Assembly: GCA_028875135.1 (NCBI GenBank)
Contig: JAPPFQ010000606.1
Span: 1-5,746 of the forward strand
Length of the DNA stretch: 5,746 nt
Direction of reading: 5' to 3'
Origin: Acidobacteriota bacterium
Lineage (GTDB): Bacteria; Acidobacteriota; Terriglobia; Versatilivoradales; Versatilivoraceae
Program-made: the position numbers and the translations under genes
Shown here: piece after piece, positions 5,640 to 5,746 of the stretch
Layout of the letters: the number at the start of each line of letters is the position of its first letter
How positions within the stretch are numbered: the first letter of the stretch is position 1
The notes under the pieces: model-generated
Seen by the model: only the letters and a program-made list of their open reading frames with translations
What the model was told of the DNA's origin: nothing
The model's database searches: none

Positions 5640-5746
5640 CTACTCCCTCGCCGGGATATAGGCGCCGTCGCCGGTTCTCTGACCCGGGGCTCCGCCGTCG
5701 TTGACCACTCCGTAGGCCAGGAAGGGGTTGCCCCCCGAGACCTTGC
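5640..5746 (-). CDS. C-terminal end of an uncharacterised, probably exported protein (partial)
   Basis: The minus-strand frame entering at 5746 (two bases of a split codon, then AAG) is open for 34 residues to a TAG at 5642-5640. It reads through NPFLAYGVVNDGGAPGQRT and then GDGAYIP close to the end. The pattern F.AYGVVND..G.GTGDG(A/S)(Y/F)(I/V)P is familiar to me as the C-terminal strand of large extracellular beta-rich proteins, especially in Acidobacteriota, but I cannot name the family or function. Most of the gene lies outside the window. It is transcribed in the same direction as the downstream operon. The 271-base gap with a strong hairpin and its own promoter candidate suggests a separate transcript. 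Confidence 0.7.
   Translation of the reverse strand, partial: KVSGGNPFLAYGVVNDGGAPGQRTGDGAYIPARE

Overview
This GC-rich bacterial window carries three complete protein genes, the 3' end of a fourth at the right edge, a repeat-dense intergenic stretch, and possibly the last codons of another gene at the left edge. The gene content points to Acidobacteriota or the Planctomycetes-Verrucomicrobia group. These lineages carry many paralogous pairs of a PSCyt1/PSCyt2/PSD1 cytochrome-type protein and a DUF1501 protein. The C-terminal signature at the right edge reminds me most of Acidobacteriota extracellular proteins, so I lean that way without proof.

Layout, left to right. (1) Bases 1-89 hold no certain gene. 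(2) A plus-strand gene (90-803) encodes a TIGR02206/YwaF-type integral membrane protein of unknown function. (3) It converges, with a 16-base gap, on a minus-strand two-gene operon read right to left: a 1015-residue exported protein with three CxxCH heme-binding motifs (5368-2321), then a 499-residue Tat-exported DUF1501 protein (2319-820). One base separates the upstream stop codon from the downstream ATG, so translational coupling is likely. (4) Bases 5369-5639 hold a sigma70-like promoter candidate and two strong imperfect hairpins. A third repeat, three tandem copies of a 10-base unit, lies just inside the start of the heme-protein gene and encodes part of its signal peptide. (5) Bases 5640-5746 are the C-terminus of a further minus-strand protein.

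The two operon products are probably exported separately (Sec for the protein that receives heme outside the cytoplasm, Tat for the DUF1501 protein) and probably act together in the periplasm or at the cell surface. Their substrate is unknown. DUF1501 belongs to the alkaline-phosphatase/sulfatase-like fold, so hydrolysis coupled to heme redox chemistry in polysaccharide or organic-sulfate use is often suggested, but nothing here proves it.

I found no CRISPR array, tRNA, rRNA, transposase or defence system. The most unusual part is the intergenic region, where dispersed-type repeats supply both the probable mRNA leader and part of the N-terminal coding sequence of the heme protein.
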